Made by a program: the position numbers and the translations under genes. Under the pieces are notes generated by a model, which saw only the letters and a list, made by a program, of their open reading frames with translations, searched no databases and had not been told where the DNA came from. Below, in pieces: positions 8,552-20,687 of a DNA stretch of 20,687 bases; positions within the stretch are counted from its first letter, which is position 1, and each line of letters opens with the position of its first letter. Source of the stretch: Hypsibius dujardini (lineage: Eukaryota; Tardigrada; Eutardigrada; Parachela; Hypsibiidae); contig LRSR01008002.1 in NCBI GenBank assembly GCA_001579985.1, positions 1 through 20,687 on the forward strand, given 5' to 3'.

Positions 8552-10198
8552 ATGGCGTCTCAGCAGGCACAACCAGCCACAGCGGGTAATTCAAAATTAA
8601 ACTTTAATCCTTCGGATGAATTTCACATTTTTTCTCACTGATTCGACTGTAGTGCCATGGATGGAAAAAATTGAAGCATTTTTGTTGTATTTGTTAGGTG
8701 GAGAATCAAAGGGAGAATCAGCTGCCAAGCAGGACTCTGTTGTTGCTGCTGCAGACGCTTCCAACAACACCGCTGCCACCACTGCAGCCGTAGTCAAGGC
8801 ACCGTCGCCCGCGAAGGAGGTCAAGCAGGATTCGGCTGCAGTACCGGCCAAGACAGCCGAGGTGAAAGAGAAGAGTAAAAGTCCTGCCAAAGAAGTCGCT
8901 CCGCCGCAGGCCGGTTCCTCGTCCGAAGCTGATGCTAAAAAGGTCGCTGGAGACGTCAAAGCAGCCGATAAGGATGGAAAGAACGCTGCTGCCTCGGACA
9001 ATGCCAAGTTGGCGGAGGTGAGCATATTCATTTCACATTGTGGTTCAATGTTGTGTTGAAGGTACTAGCTTGATTGATTGATTGGCTGTTAAATTGGGTC
9101 AGTCACATTTGGTTAGTATTCAGGAGCGTTGATTGATTGATCGATGAAAATCTTGCCGTGATATTTTACAATCTCTTCCGATTGTCAATTATGCCACAAA
9201 TCAAAACATATTAATTAACAAAGTGACTTTGATAAGCTACAGTATGGGTAAAATGTTTAATTTAAAAAATAAATCTGCTATTGAGATCGCAAGAGGTTTT
9301 GTGTTAACCGATTATCAATTTATATTATTTGTATTACCTTGAATTGGTTTTGTGTTTGTGATGTGGATGAAATTTATATTCCATCTAGGTTTAAATAAAT
9401 GTAAATAATTTCAATATAAGTAGTGAGTCTGTCCTTTTATTGGTATTTTATTTATCGAGTTCATCGAGATCACGATTATTCTTTTTGCTCTTCTAGTCGG
9501 AAGACGTAGTCCAGGACGTATCAAGATGAATTGTCTATAGACAGACTTGACGCTTTTTCTTTTAGGAAACCAACTCCATCGAGCCGTCCAAGGGAATTGT
9601 TGGCAATACTGTGGATGCCATCAAGCATGCAGTCGAGAAGGTGGTCGACAAGGTCCAAGATGTTTTCAACAGCAACAATAACAACAGCGACGCCAAGGAA
9701 GAGAAGAAGGAAGATGCAAGTGCCACTGGAACCAACGGGGACGACAAGAAAGAAGGCGGCGATGTGGAGATGACGGACGCTTCGAAGGAGATCTCTGGTA
9801 AAGAAGGTGAAAAGGGAGCCGCTTCTAAACCGGCAGTCAAGAAGCCAGCTGCCAAGGGGAGAGGCAAGAGGGGTCGTAAGCCGGCCGCCGGTAAGGCGAA
9901 AGCACCCGCAGGCCCAAAGCCTCCCGCTGCTCCCCGAAAGCCGCGAGAGCCCAAGGAACCAGTTGCCGAGTCGTCGGCTCCTCAGGAGATTCGTCGTTCC
10001 ACTCGCAACACCACCAAGGAAGCCCAAGCACCAGCACCCAAAGCTCCACCCAAGGCCGCTGCTGCTAAGGCTGCTCCTGCCAAGGCTGCTCCGGCGAAGC
10101 GAGCTGCCTCCCCGGTTGATGCAAAGAAGAACGCCAAGAAGGTAGCAACCGCCCCGCCAGCTGCTAACGGAGCTGGCAAGAGTACTCGACGAAAGTAA
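8552..10198 (+). CDS. Dsup: Dsup-like nucleosome-binding DNA-protection protein
   Basis: Three exons (8552-8585, 8698-9017, 9566-10198) join in frame to 328 residues, about 22% Ala and rich in Lys, Pro and acidic residues, with no globular fold. Motifs shared, in order, with the tardigrade Damage suppressor: MAS start; EKSKSPAKEV (69-78); a predicted amphipathic helix (129-152, VGNTVDAIKHAVEKVVDKV); DDKKEG then GDVEMTDAS (184-191); AT-hook-like GRGKRGRKP (216-224); an HMGN-like nucleosome-binding core RRSTRNTT (261-268); basic KRAAS...NAKK tail and terminal TRRK, likely nuclear localisation signals. Dsup from Ramazzottius binds nucleosomes and shields chromatin from hydroxyl radicals; the same role is inferred here. 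The HMGN core lacks the usual Leu after Arg (RRSxRL becomes RRSTRN). SPAKEV occurs twice (48-53, 73-78). Exon 1 codes for only 11 residues. An H1-like or generic AT-hook protein is the main alternative, but H1's globular domain is absent. Confidence 0.87.
9018..9565 (+). other. Intron 2 of Dsup-like gene (548 bp)
   Basis: Donor GTGAGC at 9018, acceptor CTTTTAG ending at 9565. It is one of the longest introns in the window. AT-rich with TTGATTGATT runs near 9071-9145; no ORF or RNA is seen inside it. Confidence 0.8.
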
Positions 10199-10944
10199 CA
10201 AGTGCGCAAACACATCTCTCTCCTTCTTTGTTGTTGTCTCCTTTGGGCGAGTGGAGCCCAATAAGAATACATCCTGCACATTCCACAAGACGGATGTGGA
10301 CTTGTGGTTTTTTCTTTATTACGTTGGTTAGGTTAGTTATATTATAGCCGTTTTTCACCTTTCAACGCAATCCTTTTCCTTGTCTCTCTCTCTCTCTCAT
10401 CCCCTCTTTGTTTGAGTGAGTATTTTGATGATGCTGTTCTTCTCATTTTCTCTCTTTCTATCTAGACTTTTCAATTTCAACCACGCAGCGTACTAGTACT
10501 TACTGTAGTGAGAAGATACAAATTAGCTTTTCTGGCCTTGAATGTTTCAGGAGTAGACTTTGTAGTTATGAGTATCATTTTCTCTCTCCTTTTGTCAGTG
10601 TCAATGTTGTTATTTAATTACAGTATCAACTGTTTCGTATTGACGTGGCGTAATTGAAGAAGCTTCATTCGAAAGTTGAAAATACCATTCAGCAGAACAT
10701 ACAGTACTGTAATATGTCAACTCTTAAAATCAAATCAATCGAGCTACTAGTATCTGTGTATGCAGTTGCTTTTAAATGAAGCGTGATTACACTGCCATTG
10801 CCATGCCATCATGTGTGCTGTCATCTTAGTTAAAAAGTTGACTGCATTGTGCTAAGAGCAACTTTTTTCAACTCACATAATCTCACCTCCCTAAATAAGA
10901 TTGCAAGTGAATCTCAAGTCTTTTCCTTTCTTTGGAATCCTAAA
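10199..10944. other. Intergenic between Dsup-like gene and mS22
   Basis: This holds the Dsup 3' UTR and the mS22 upstream region. AATAAG near 10260 may serve as a variant poly(A) signal; no canonical AATAAA is seen close to the stop codon. A CT-dinucleotide tract lies at 10382-10398. No gene is recognised. Confidence 0.5.
10382..10398 (+). repeat. CT dinucleotide tract
   Basis: About eight consecutive TC units in the gap between the Dsup-like gene and mS22. Confidence 0.85.
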
Positions 10945-12714
10945 ATGGCTTTTGGAGTTTATCCGATAATCAAGCTCAACTGGGCCTGGCGTCTTCCTTT
11001 TCCCACTTGCTACTCTGCGACATCCACACGGCTTTGGCCAACCAAATTGCGTCAATTCTCTTCAGGTGAGTGATGCGGCAGCATAAGAAACTACCCTAAT
11101 ATCGTCGGTATTATACCGGCATTTTTTTCGATATACTTATTTCTTCGTCAGTTGATTGATTGAATGATTGTTTTGCTTTCGTTAAGCCTGCTTTGATTGT
11201 TCAGGTTACCTTTCCTCGTTCGACAAATTGTAATTAACAACCGTCACTCATTTTTGAAATTTTTCTCCTAGATGTACCGCAGACAGTGCCTGTAGGAAGA
11301 GAGGCCAAGGCAGCCTCGTCAGTGGAGAAGGCATTTTTTCAGCCTCAGGTGCAGTCTTTGCTGCAAAATCTGACCGGACGTTTAACTGAAAAGGTCTTTG
11401 GACGCCGACAAGTCGCAAAAATTCGCACCTCTCACATTCGTTTGCTCACCGATGAAGAATTGGACAAGGTAAGCGGAAAAAAGGGTAACCGGGCAACCTC
11501 CAACCACCTAGACATTTTATGTGCTCTGACTGGTCGGTTGATTGATTGACTATGTCTCCTAACATAATGTTTTCTTTCACTAATGTTTAACTTGATTGTA
11601 GGCGAGGAGAGAAAAGCTGAAGGAAGTGGACATGGTGCTGCAGATGCCGCCTGTCATGGCAGAGCGTCAACCGTGCGAGGAGGTGATCGTGGAAGACCCT
11701 CTTCTAGAAGAATACAATTCAAGTCGGCATGTCTTTGTGGACATTACCTACGGCGTTAAACCAAGAGTAAGGAAGAAAGAAGAAAAAAACACTTTAGGGT
11801 TTTGATCTTGAGTCTCTTCTCCTTTTTTATAGAAACGATATATGGTAGTGAGGGAAACAAATGGAACGCTAAGAAGAGCCAGTTGGGAGGAGAGAGACAA
11901 GCTCAACCAAATCTACTTCCCCATCTCAGGTCGATCCATTGACTTTCCTTTAGTCTTCGAGGACGGAAACCTCAAGGTAAGACGCAACCCTCATCTCCGG
12001 CTGTGGATGGTGATAACAAGTGCATTATTCTCTTTAGGCGGCTTTGGATCGAGGCTTTCATCACAACATACTTGACAGAGCGTGCATCCAGTTTGAACCT
12101 GATGACCCTAATTTCATTCGGGTAAGAGTGAGGGAAGCAAGTTAACTTCCTTGACTTTCTTGGTCAGCCTATCTTCCCTCTTTCTTTGGCAGATTTGCCA
12201 TACCGTTTACGACAGCATCAATGACAATCGCAACTTTTCTCTTCTGGAGTCCACTCGACATATGGGTGGCCTCATCTTCCGTATTGTCTCCATCGGGAAG
12301 CCTGAGAACTACCTCATTTACTTGCTCCAGAAGGACCGGTAAGTTGTTGAACCTTCTCTTTTTCTTTCAACTCGCCTTTCATATTTCCTGCGTCTTTCAG
12401 CATGGATTCAGTGGTGGATCTCCTAACTCTCCACTACATCATCCACCCGGAAGGAGCTGAAGAATTTGCCTCAATTTTATCTTCCAACGATGATGGCGGT
12501 CCATTAGCCGCGCTGAAGGTACATCAATCTAGTCAACACCTCCTCCTTCACTGACCACTCTCTAATTCCATGTCTTTCCTTCTCATTCCAGCATTTTATC
12601 AAAAGCTCTGGCCAAACACAGGGCAATCTCCAATTAGCCATGCAAGCGTATCAAGAAGACCAGCGGCAAATGCAAGAAGAGGAGCGCGTAGAGGACAGAC
12701 GATCTGCTGGGTAG
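10945..12714 (+). CDS. MRPS22: Mitochondrial small ribosomal subunit protein mS22
   Basis: Animal-specific protein of the mitochondrial 28S ribosomal subunit. Eight exons join in frame to 365 residues: 10945-11065, 11272-11468, 11602-11766, 11833-11976, 12038-12121, 12193-12338, 12401-12518, 12592-12714. The human protein is about 360 residues. Family features are VEKAFFxPQVQSLLxxLTG near the mature N-terminus, DEELDKARREK, HVFVDITYG, then REANGTLRRASWEERDK-like text (here RETNGTLRRASWEERDK), YFPxxGR, and RGFHHNILDRACIQFEPDDPxFIR. The first 40 residues are basic and hydroxylated without acidic residues (RLWPTKLRQFSS), a mitochondrial targeting peptide. All introns are GT-AG and short. The C-terminal 25 residues are Gln/Glu-rich. 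It lies 746 bp downstream of the Dsup-like gene on the same strand and converges on CUL2 with 257 bp between stop codons. Confidence 0.93.
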
Positions 12715-12971
12715 AAGCCATATATTTTTAATCCCATTCCCTTTAAACGGTATGCGACTAGATGAAAAGAATACATGTACATGTCAAATGAAAATAAGAA
12801 CAACTCCACCAAACAGATAAAAACCATATGGCGACCACAAAAGGGGTACAAAGAGAAAAATGAGAAGGGAAACCGTCCACTGTCACTCAAGGACAGGCAG
12901 ACAATAGAATAACAGAGAACCTGCCAGAGAATCCTCTTGGCACTTACAGTCATATATATACGCGATGATAA

Positions 12972-16764
<3,793 letters not shown>

Positions 16765-16834
16765 AGAGGGAGAATGAGATTTAGAATGTCAAAATGTCAA
16801 CAACACTTTCCTTTCTTACATCACCTTCCCCCCC

Positions 16835-16853
16835 CCCAAGCGCCCCGCTTGGG
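16835..16853. repeat. Perfect 8-bp stem, 3-nt loop hairpin
   Basis: CCCAAGCG, loop CCC, CGCTTGGG. It directly follows a poly-C run in the region upstream of CUL2. There is no T-run after it and eukaryotic Pol II does not use such terminators, so its role is unknown. Confidence 0.7.
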
Positions 16854-17060
16854 CGTGGTTGCGGGCAAACAGGACCCCTGGCCCCTGACATAACTGATTT
16901 TTTAGAATTTAAAATATCCTATCGGCCCTATTCGATTTGGATGCTCGGAAGCTGAAGTCTTATTTATGCTGGTTTTTCGGTCAAAAAAACAACACTCAAT
17001 CCCATGTCATCAATCTAGATCGTGGGAGGTGTAACTGTACTCGCGCTGCAATAAGGCGGA

Positions 17061-17079
17061 CTGATTGATTGATTGATTG
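17061..17079 (+). repeat. GATT tetranucleotide run
   Basis: Four TGATTGATT-type units in tandem; the same unit recurs as scattered short runs across the window (for example 9071 and, on the other strand, 14397-14417). Confidence 0.85.
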
Positions 17080-17266
17080 GCTGTTTCCGGTGAGTTTCCG
17101 GTCCAAGTGTCTTTTTTCTTCCTCGTGACCACAAGAAAGAGATACTGCTACACAGGAGAGTTGTGTTATTAGCCATCGCCAGCAGAAGGAAGAATGGAGG
17201 ACGGGCTGCATCCACCTTCCATCCCATTAAGAAATTCTATAGAATTGTCCAGGTAGGAAATACTCA

Positions 17267-17300
17267 TAATGGGAACATCCGTTAACGACGTCAGTATTGT
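17267..17300 (+). repeat. Left arm of imperfect inverted repeat
   Basis: GGGAACATCCGTTAA followed by a diverged 18 bases pairs with the reverse complement of about 17942-17976. Both arms are followed further inwards by a CTGACGAACT block and a TGACGTCA palindrome (17373-17380 and 17860-17867), hinting at a larger diverged element of roughly 710 bp. Confidence 0.55.
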
Positions 17301-17466
17301 TTAGAGGGTGGGTGGGGGGCGAAAAATACCTGACGAACTGTGACTGTACGGTATGGGGGTAGACCGGCGTCCTGACGTCAGCTTTGGGGAACCCAGCAGG
17401 CTTAGAAATGATTAGTTTTGGAATTTCTGCGGCAATTCCTTTTTTTCGAGTATACACATCCTGGGA

Positions 17467-17756
17467 ACATTTTAGCGACTAGACACTTGGATGCTGCTGA
17501 AACCATTCGATCCCCGTTCGATCCCAGTTCGAAGTATGCGGCTCTGCCGTTGGATTACTACTACCCCTCCTTACCAAAGAGTGGGAGATTAGATCGCATG
17601 GTCTGCAAGACGCGCGGCGCATACTTACAACGCAGGTCGCCCGTAAAAATCACCGCTGTGCGCCGGATGACCAGGAAGAAGACTACGAAGATATGAGTGA
17701 TGATGACGAGGTCGCTGCTCATGTACCAGCGTCGCCCGAGGATATCTCTATCATTT
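17467..17756 (+). pseudogene. Unrecognised coding-like fragment between inverted repeats
   Basis: After an acceptor-like ACATTTTAG, an open frame reads HLDAAETIRSPFDPSSKY then LPLDYYYPSLPKSGRLDRM and on to a basic stretch. A second frame continues as a highly acidic tail (DDQEEDYEDMSDDDEV... PASPEDISII) to TGA at 17754-17756. The composition looks protein-coding in both parts, with a frame change or missed intron near 17640-17665 (CGCAG followed by GTCGCC is donor-like). I do not recognise the family. It may be a gene fragment carried inside the element bounded by the 17267/17976 repeats. Confidence 0.3.
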
Positions 17757-17941
17757 GACGGACTGGCTGCGTAGCGACCTGGTGGAAGACAGGCCCAATT
17801 TGGAGTGATAAAGATACATTTCAGGGGTTTTTTTGTAATGGAAGGGGTCTTTTGGTTTGTGACGTCAGAAACTGAAGATCCACGGGGTGTTCAAAAAATT
17901 CTGACGAACTCTGACGTTAGGGGAGAGGGTAGAGGGTCGTC

Positions 17942-17976
17942 TAATAAAATGACTGACTTCATTAACGGATGTTCCC
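17942..17976 (-). repeat. Right arm of imperfect inverted repeat
   Basis: Complement of 17267-17300. The 15-bp core TTAACGGATGTTCCC is exact; the rest aligns with small gaps. It ends about 60 bp before the first recognisable block of the DNAJC28 pseudogene. Confidence 0.55.
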
Positions 17977-18030
17977 TAATTGCAAGTGACTTTGACTTGT
18001 TTATGGGTTGTTGCGGATCATTCATTGAAG

Positions 18031-19105
18031 TTGATTGACAGACCTTTCTACCGTATTGGCATTTTGCTGAGAACGGTACAGTACCATCCCGATAGTTGAG
18101 ACATTCCGGACGAAGAGAAGTTTAAGCAAGCGCAGGAGGCGTAAGTGATTGTTCAAGGATCCTTTGAACATTTTCCCTTTTTTTCGATAGGTATCGAGCG
18201 ATTATTAGTGGGAGGAAGTGAAAAGGGAAATGATGTTTGATTATAAAGCGCCCGCACACCGACAGTAAATGTACATGTATACAAATCCTAGTTACCTCTC
18301 CAACGAAGGTCTCGGATACGAAACGGTCTTTCAGGTATTTTAAACAACTTCGAAAAGGCCGTCTAGCAGCTGTGATGAGGGAGATACCTCCTCCTTTTTA
18401 CAGCATCAGCGACAGTAGCGAAACTTTAAACTCCAACTAGAAGATGGAAAAGTCCTTCCGTTACACCGAATACGCGCTGGTGAGAATGAACCGACAGGCC
18501 ACTAAACAACCCATCTCATCCAATCCATTATGAAAGGGGGAGATTTTGCTAACCTGCCGGGCGCTGGAAAGCCATTCAACAATAACACCAATTACAATCA
18601 CATGAAGAAGGTTCGTATTAATAGCAATGCGTTACAACGTTTCATTAACCTATTATTAATAACCTAGTGATTGATTTTAGGCTTTCTTCCAGAATAGGCC
18701 GTTTCGGCAAAAGAAATGCAACACTTGCGAGGCCAAATTAAGAAGGAAATGTTAGAACGGCGAGCGGATTTAGGAGAGACGATGAAACCGGAAGTGAAGT
18801 AAAAGTGGACGCAAGATATCTTGGTTAACTACACCGGCAGACTGGCCGAAATCAAGATTAAAATTTAAAAGTTCAACCTGATTGCTCCCACTTGAGCTGA
18901 CCGCTTTTGCCGAACGGATCAATGGCGGGGAAGAATGGAAAGAAACGCTGACTGAAAAGAGAAAAGAGGCAGCTACCAGGGCGTCCTCTGTCGGTAGCAG
19001 TCGCCAAGAGCGCCAGGATAAGAAGAAGCGCAAAGCGGAATCTCAGGAGGACGAGACGCCGAGCATCTGGAACTGGCTTTCGGCTTCTTATGACTATATT
19101 AGGTC
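18031..19105 (+). pseudogene. DNAJC28-like (DnaJ plus DUF1992) pseudogene
   Basis: Blocks follow the order of DNAJC28: part of the J-domain with its HPD (QYHPDS, HPD at 18085-18093), EEKFKQAQEAYRAI across a 52-bp GT-AG intron (18139-18190), FDYKAPAHRQ, YLSNEGLGYET, FKQLRKGRLAAVM, DUF1992 core MKGGDFANLPGAGKPF (18531-18578), an NGYQPEW-like FLPE-stop, KKEMLERRADLG, KWTQDILVNYTGRL, FNLIAP, and the C-terminal SIWNWL. In-frame stops fall at 18097-18099, 18219-18221, 18266-18268, 18695-18697 (replacing the conserved Trp), 18800-18802 and 18866-18868. Frame changes occur near 18225, 18335 and 18885. The J-domain's N-terminal half is missing. Retained intron positions argue against a processed (mRNA-derived) copy. 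Long homologous blocks with only point damage suggest fairly recent decay. Confidence 0.8.
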
Positions 19106-20296
19106 TGGTGTTGGCAGTTGCACATTGGAGTGTAAAGTAATAATAAATTATGCTTACGAGAAGCGGGTAGGGTGAGAGCATGTCCTTCCTACTTATGGAA
19201 GCGTGAGTAGCGATTTAGAGTTGGTCAACTCATGTGACTGAATTTACGTTGCTCATCTCATCTATTGAGAGGAAGAGTAGCAGGGAAGGTCCTTTAATTA
19301 AATCCTTCTTTATTTGTACGTACTCGTAGAAAGTTATAAGACAAGGTTAGATGGCCTCTCCTTCCTTTCCCGGCAGTTTAGATGGCTTTAAAACGGAAGT
19401 GTCCCTGGTGATGGTGTTGGGGGAATGGGGTGACTGCACAAGTGCGATAAGAGCAAATGTCGATGGAAGGACAAGACAAGACTGTACTCGTACATGAAAA
19501 AAGGAAGAGGCCCAGATGAGAGTTATTGGCTTGCAAAATAAACACCATCCAAGTAAGCAAGCCTGCTTGCCGGCCGCGCCCCATGTCGAATCAAAGTCTG
19601 TCGCCCTTCTCAATGAAAAGGCTTCCCCGATGGATGGATCATCCATGAGGCATGAGGCGACAAGACGGCAAGCGCGCCACTTTACAGGCAAAAGAGAGAG
19701 GAAGGAAGGGAGGAAGGAAGGAAAAAGATATTAAGGAGGAGAAGGGAAGAAAGGCCTTAATTTTTGCCGAAAGGGAAAGTGACATCTGGCGCTGTCTAGA
19801 CTTCTTCCTGCAGTATAGGGATGATTTTGGTTTGAACATTTTTATATCGCCGGAAGCTGTATTGGCGGTCCGAGGTTGCTTCCTGACTGTTGTGGCTTGC
19901 TTGCTTCCGGGATATTTGACTAAGGGCAGAGACAGAGACTGCTGGCCAATCCCTTTCCTCTCTTTCCTTTCCTTTGGGTTGCGGGTCGCTCCGGCTAAAG
20001 GCTTAAAGTGTCATTTGTTTGCAGGGTTCTCTCTTCCCTTCCCTTGACTTGGTTTGGGTTCGTTCCTTCGGCTTTCATCTCTCGTCTCGTCTCGTGTCGA
20101 GTGTCGAGCCGGACGCGCGTAAGTAAGCCTTCCTTCCGTTAATCCTGACCGAGTGTCAAGCTCAACTTTTTCGACATTTTTTTCTGCTTATCAAATAGTC
20201 ATTTATCAATGCCGACTAACAAAATTGTCTTGACAGAGACCTTTTTGAAGTGTCCTTTTTGCAGAATGAAACTTTGAGGCGGTTACATTGATTATA
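19106..20296. other. Intergenic upstream of the K2P channel gene
   Basis: No conserved gene is recognised. A plus-strand frame continues at 18882-19175 past the DNAJC28 homology without meaning. A purine tract of GGAA/GGAAG units lies at 19698-19735. A pyrimidine-rich TGTCCTTTTTGCAG at 20251-20264 is a good splice acceptor, so an upstream exon of the channel gene may lie in this stretch. Confidence 0.45.
19698..19735 (+). repeat. GGAA/GGAAG purine tract
   Basis: Imperfect array of GGAAG units, all purine on the plus strand for over 30 bases. Confidence 0.75.
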
Positions 20297-20687
20297 ATGC
20301 GGAAATCGGGAGGCCTTGAGGTGGCTAGACATCATCACGGCCACGGCCATCATCGACATGGACATACCTATGGATGGTGTGATCGAGTGTGCTATCTCAG
20401 CGAGGACAACGCAAGGTTCCTCCTGTTAGTCTTTATTTTGGCTGTCTATCTCACCGTAGGAACCGCCATATTTTACTTCTTAGAAGTCGATCAGGTACTC
20501 ATGTAGTCCTGCACTACGGGAGGGAGGGAGGGTTATTCAATTAAATGTTGTCTTCCTTTTCATATATTGCAGGACAAAAAGAAGCGGCTCGATTATGAGT
20601 GGTTCTGGGGTAATTTCTCCACTAAATACCGGGACGTCATTGAGGAGAGCGACCTTAACGCGCTGATCGAAGCCAGCAGTCTTTCCT
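20297..20687 (+). CDS. Two-pore potassium channel, THIK-type, 5' part
   Basis: Start of a K2P potassium leak channel, cut by the window edge. Exon 1 is 20297-20494 and exon 2 runs from 20573 off the end; the joint is in frame. After a cytosolic N-terminus comes YLSEDNARFLLL (residues 33-44), which closely matches the 'LNEDNARFxLL' entry into TM1 of vertebrate KCNK12/KCNK13 (THIK) channels, then TM1 (about 41-62) ending FYFLE, the K2P-typical glutamate. Exon 2 begins the extracellular cap helices with an N-glycosylation sequon (N80-F-S), in the place where THIK channels have NFS. The pore loops lie beyond the window. The N-terminus carries eight histidines in twelve residues (12-23), which is unusual. 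The ATG at 20297 is the first in frame after an acceptor-like site at 20251-20264, so further N-terminal sequence in an upstream exon is possible. Confidence 0.85.
20517..20532 (+). repeat. GGGA tetranucleotide run in K2P intron 1
   Basis: Four GGGA units within the 78-bp intron 20495-20572, close to its donor. Confidence 0.8.

Larger units (their letters stand above)
16765..17266. other. Intergenic upstream of CUL2
   Basis: No gene is recognised. It contains a run of ten C (16828-16837) running into a GC-rich hairpin, and a GATT tetranucleotide run at 17061-17079. The CUL2 promoter presumably lies in the first few hundred bases. Confidence 0.45.

Noticed and set aside
8552-10198. Histone H1 as the identity of the Lys/Ala-rich gene
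   Set aside because: The KAAPAK-type repeats look H1-like, but there is no winged-helix globular domain, and the acidic middle, AT-hook and RRSTR core fit Dsup instead.
9521-10288. Long minus-strand open frames opposite the last Dsup exon (255 and 130 codons)
   Set aside because: They are antisense shadows of a GC-rich, low-complexity coding exon; their Leu/Ser/Gly-rich text has no domain and the sense strand has good exon borders and motifs.
17505-17535. tRNA T-arm-like sequence (GTTCGATCCC)
   Set aside because: No acceptor stem, D-arm or anticodon arm can be drawn around it; it lies within a coding-like frame.
19347-20047. Overlapping ORFs of 66-131 codons on both strands
   Set aside because: No family resemblance, no consistent splice sites, and they run through purine-rich repeats.

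Overview
This is a gene-dense animal nuclear window with spliceosomal introns, mostly 50-150 bp, and genes on both strands. The best clue to the organism is the gene at 8552-10198. It encodes a 328-residue Lys/Ala-rich nuclear protein that shares short motifs, in the same order, with tardigrade Damage suppressor (Dsup). I therefore infer a tardigrade, most likely Hypsibius or a close relative. Calls rest on reading translations and splice sites by eye and on family knowledge; no database search was run.

Layout. (1) 1-1641: intergenic DNA with a decayed hAT transposon (542-1059) lying inside a wider pair of 27-bp inverted repeats (348-374 / 1497-1523). (2) 1642-3462 (+): intact 11-exon ECH1-type dienoyl-CoA isomerase, with a GC-AG intron and no C-terminal peroxisomal signal. 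(3) 3463-5444: graveyard segment holding a frameshifted, truncated cytochrome P450 (-), an isolated WIPI/Atg18-like exon (-) and CAGA repeats. (4) 5445-7239 (-): intact five-exon long-form TSC22-domain gene, with a likely 5' UTR exon near 7606. (5) 8552-10198 (+): the Dsup-like gene, divergent from TSC22. (6) 10945-12714 (+): eight-exon mitochondrial ribosomal protein mS22. (7) 12972-16764 (-): fourteen-exon Cullin-2, convergent with mS22. (8) 16765-19180: a non-coding gap, a pair of inverted repeats around an unrecognised coding-like fragment, and a DNAJC28 pseudogene with several stops. (9) 20297-20687 (+): first two exons of a THIK-type two-pore potassium channel, cut by the window edge.

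The intact genes do not form a pathway. ECH1 serves fatty-acid oxidation, mS22 mitochondrial translation, CUL2 ubiquitin ligation, TSC22 transcription or signalling, and the last gene is a potassium leak channel. They look like conserved housekeeping neighbours around a lineage-specific chromatin-protection gene. That makes TSC22 on one side and mS22/CUL2 on the other useful synteny anchors for finding fast-evolving Dsup counterparts. Mobile-element remnants and pseudogenes cluster in three gaps (1-1640, 3463-5444, 16765-19180).
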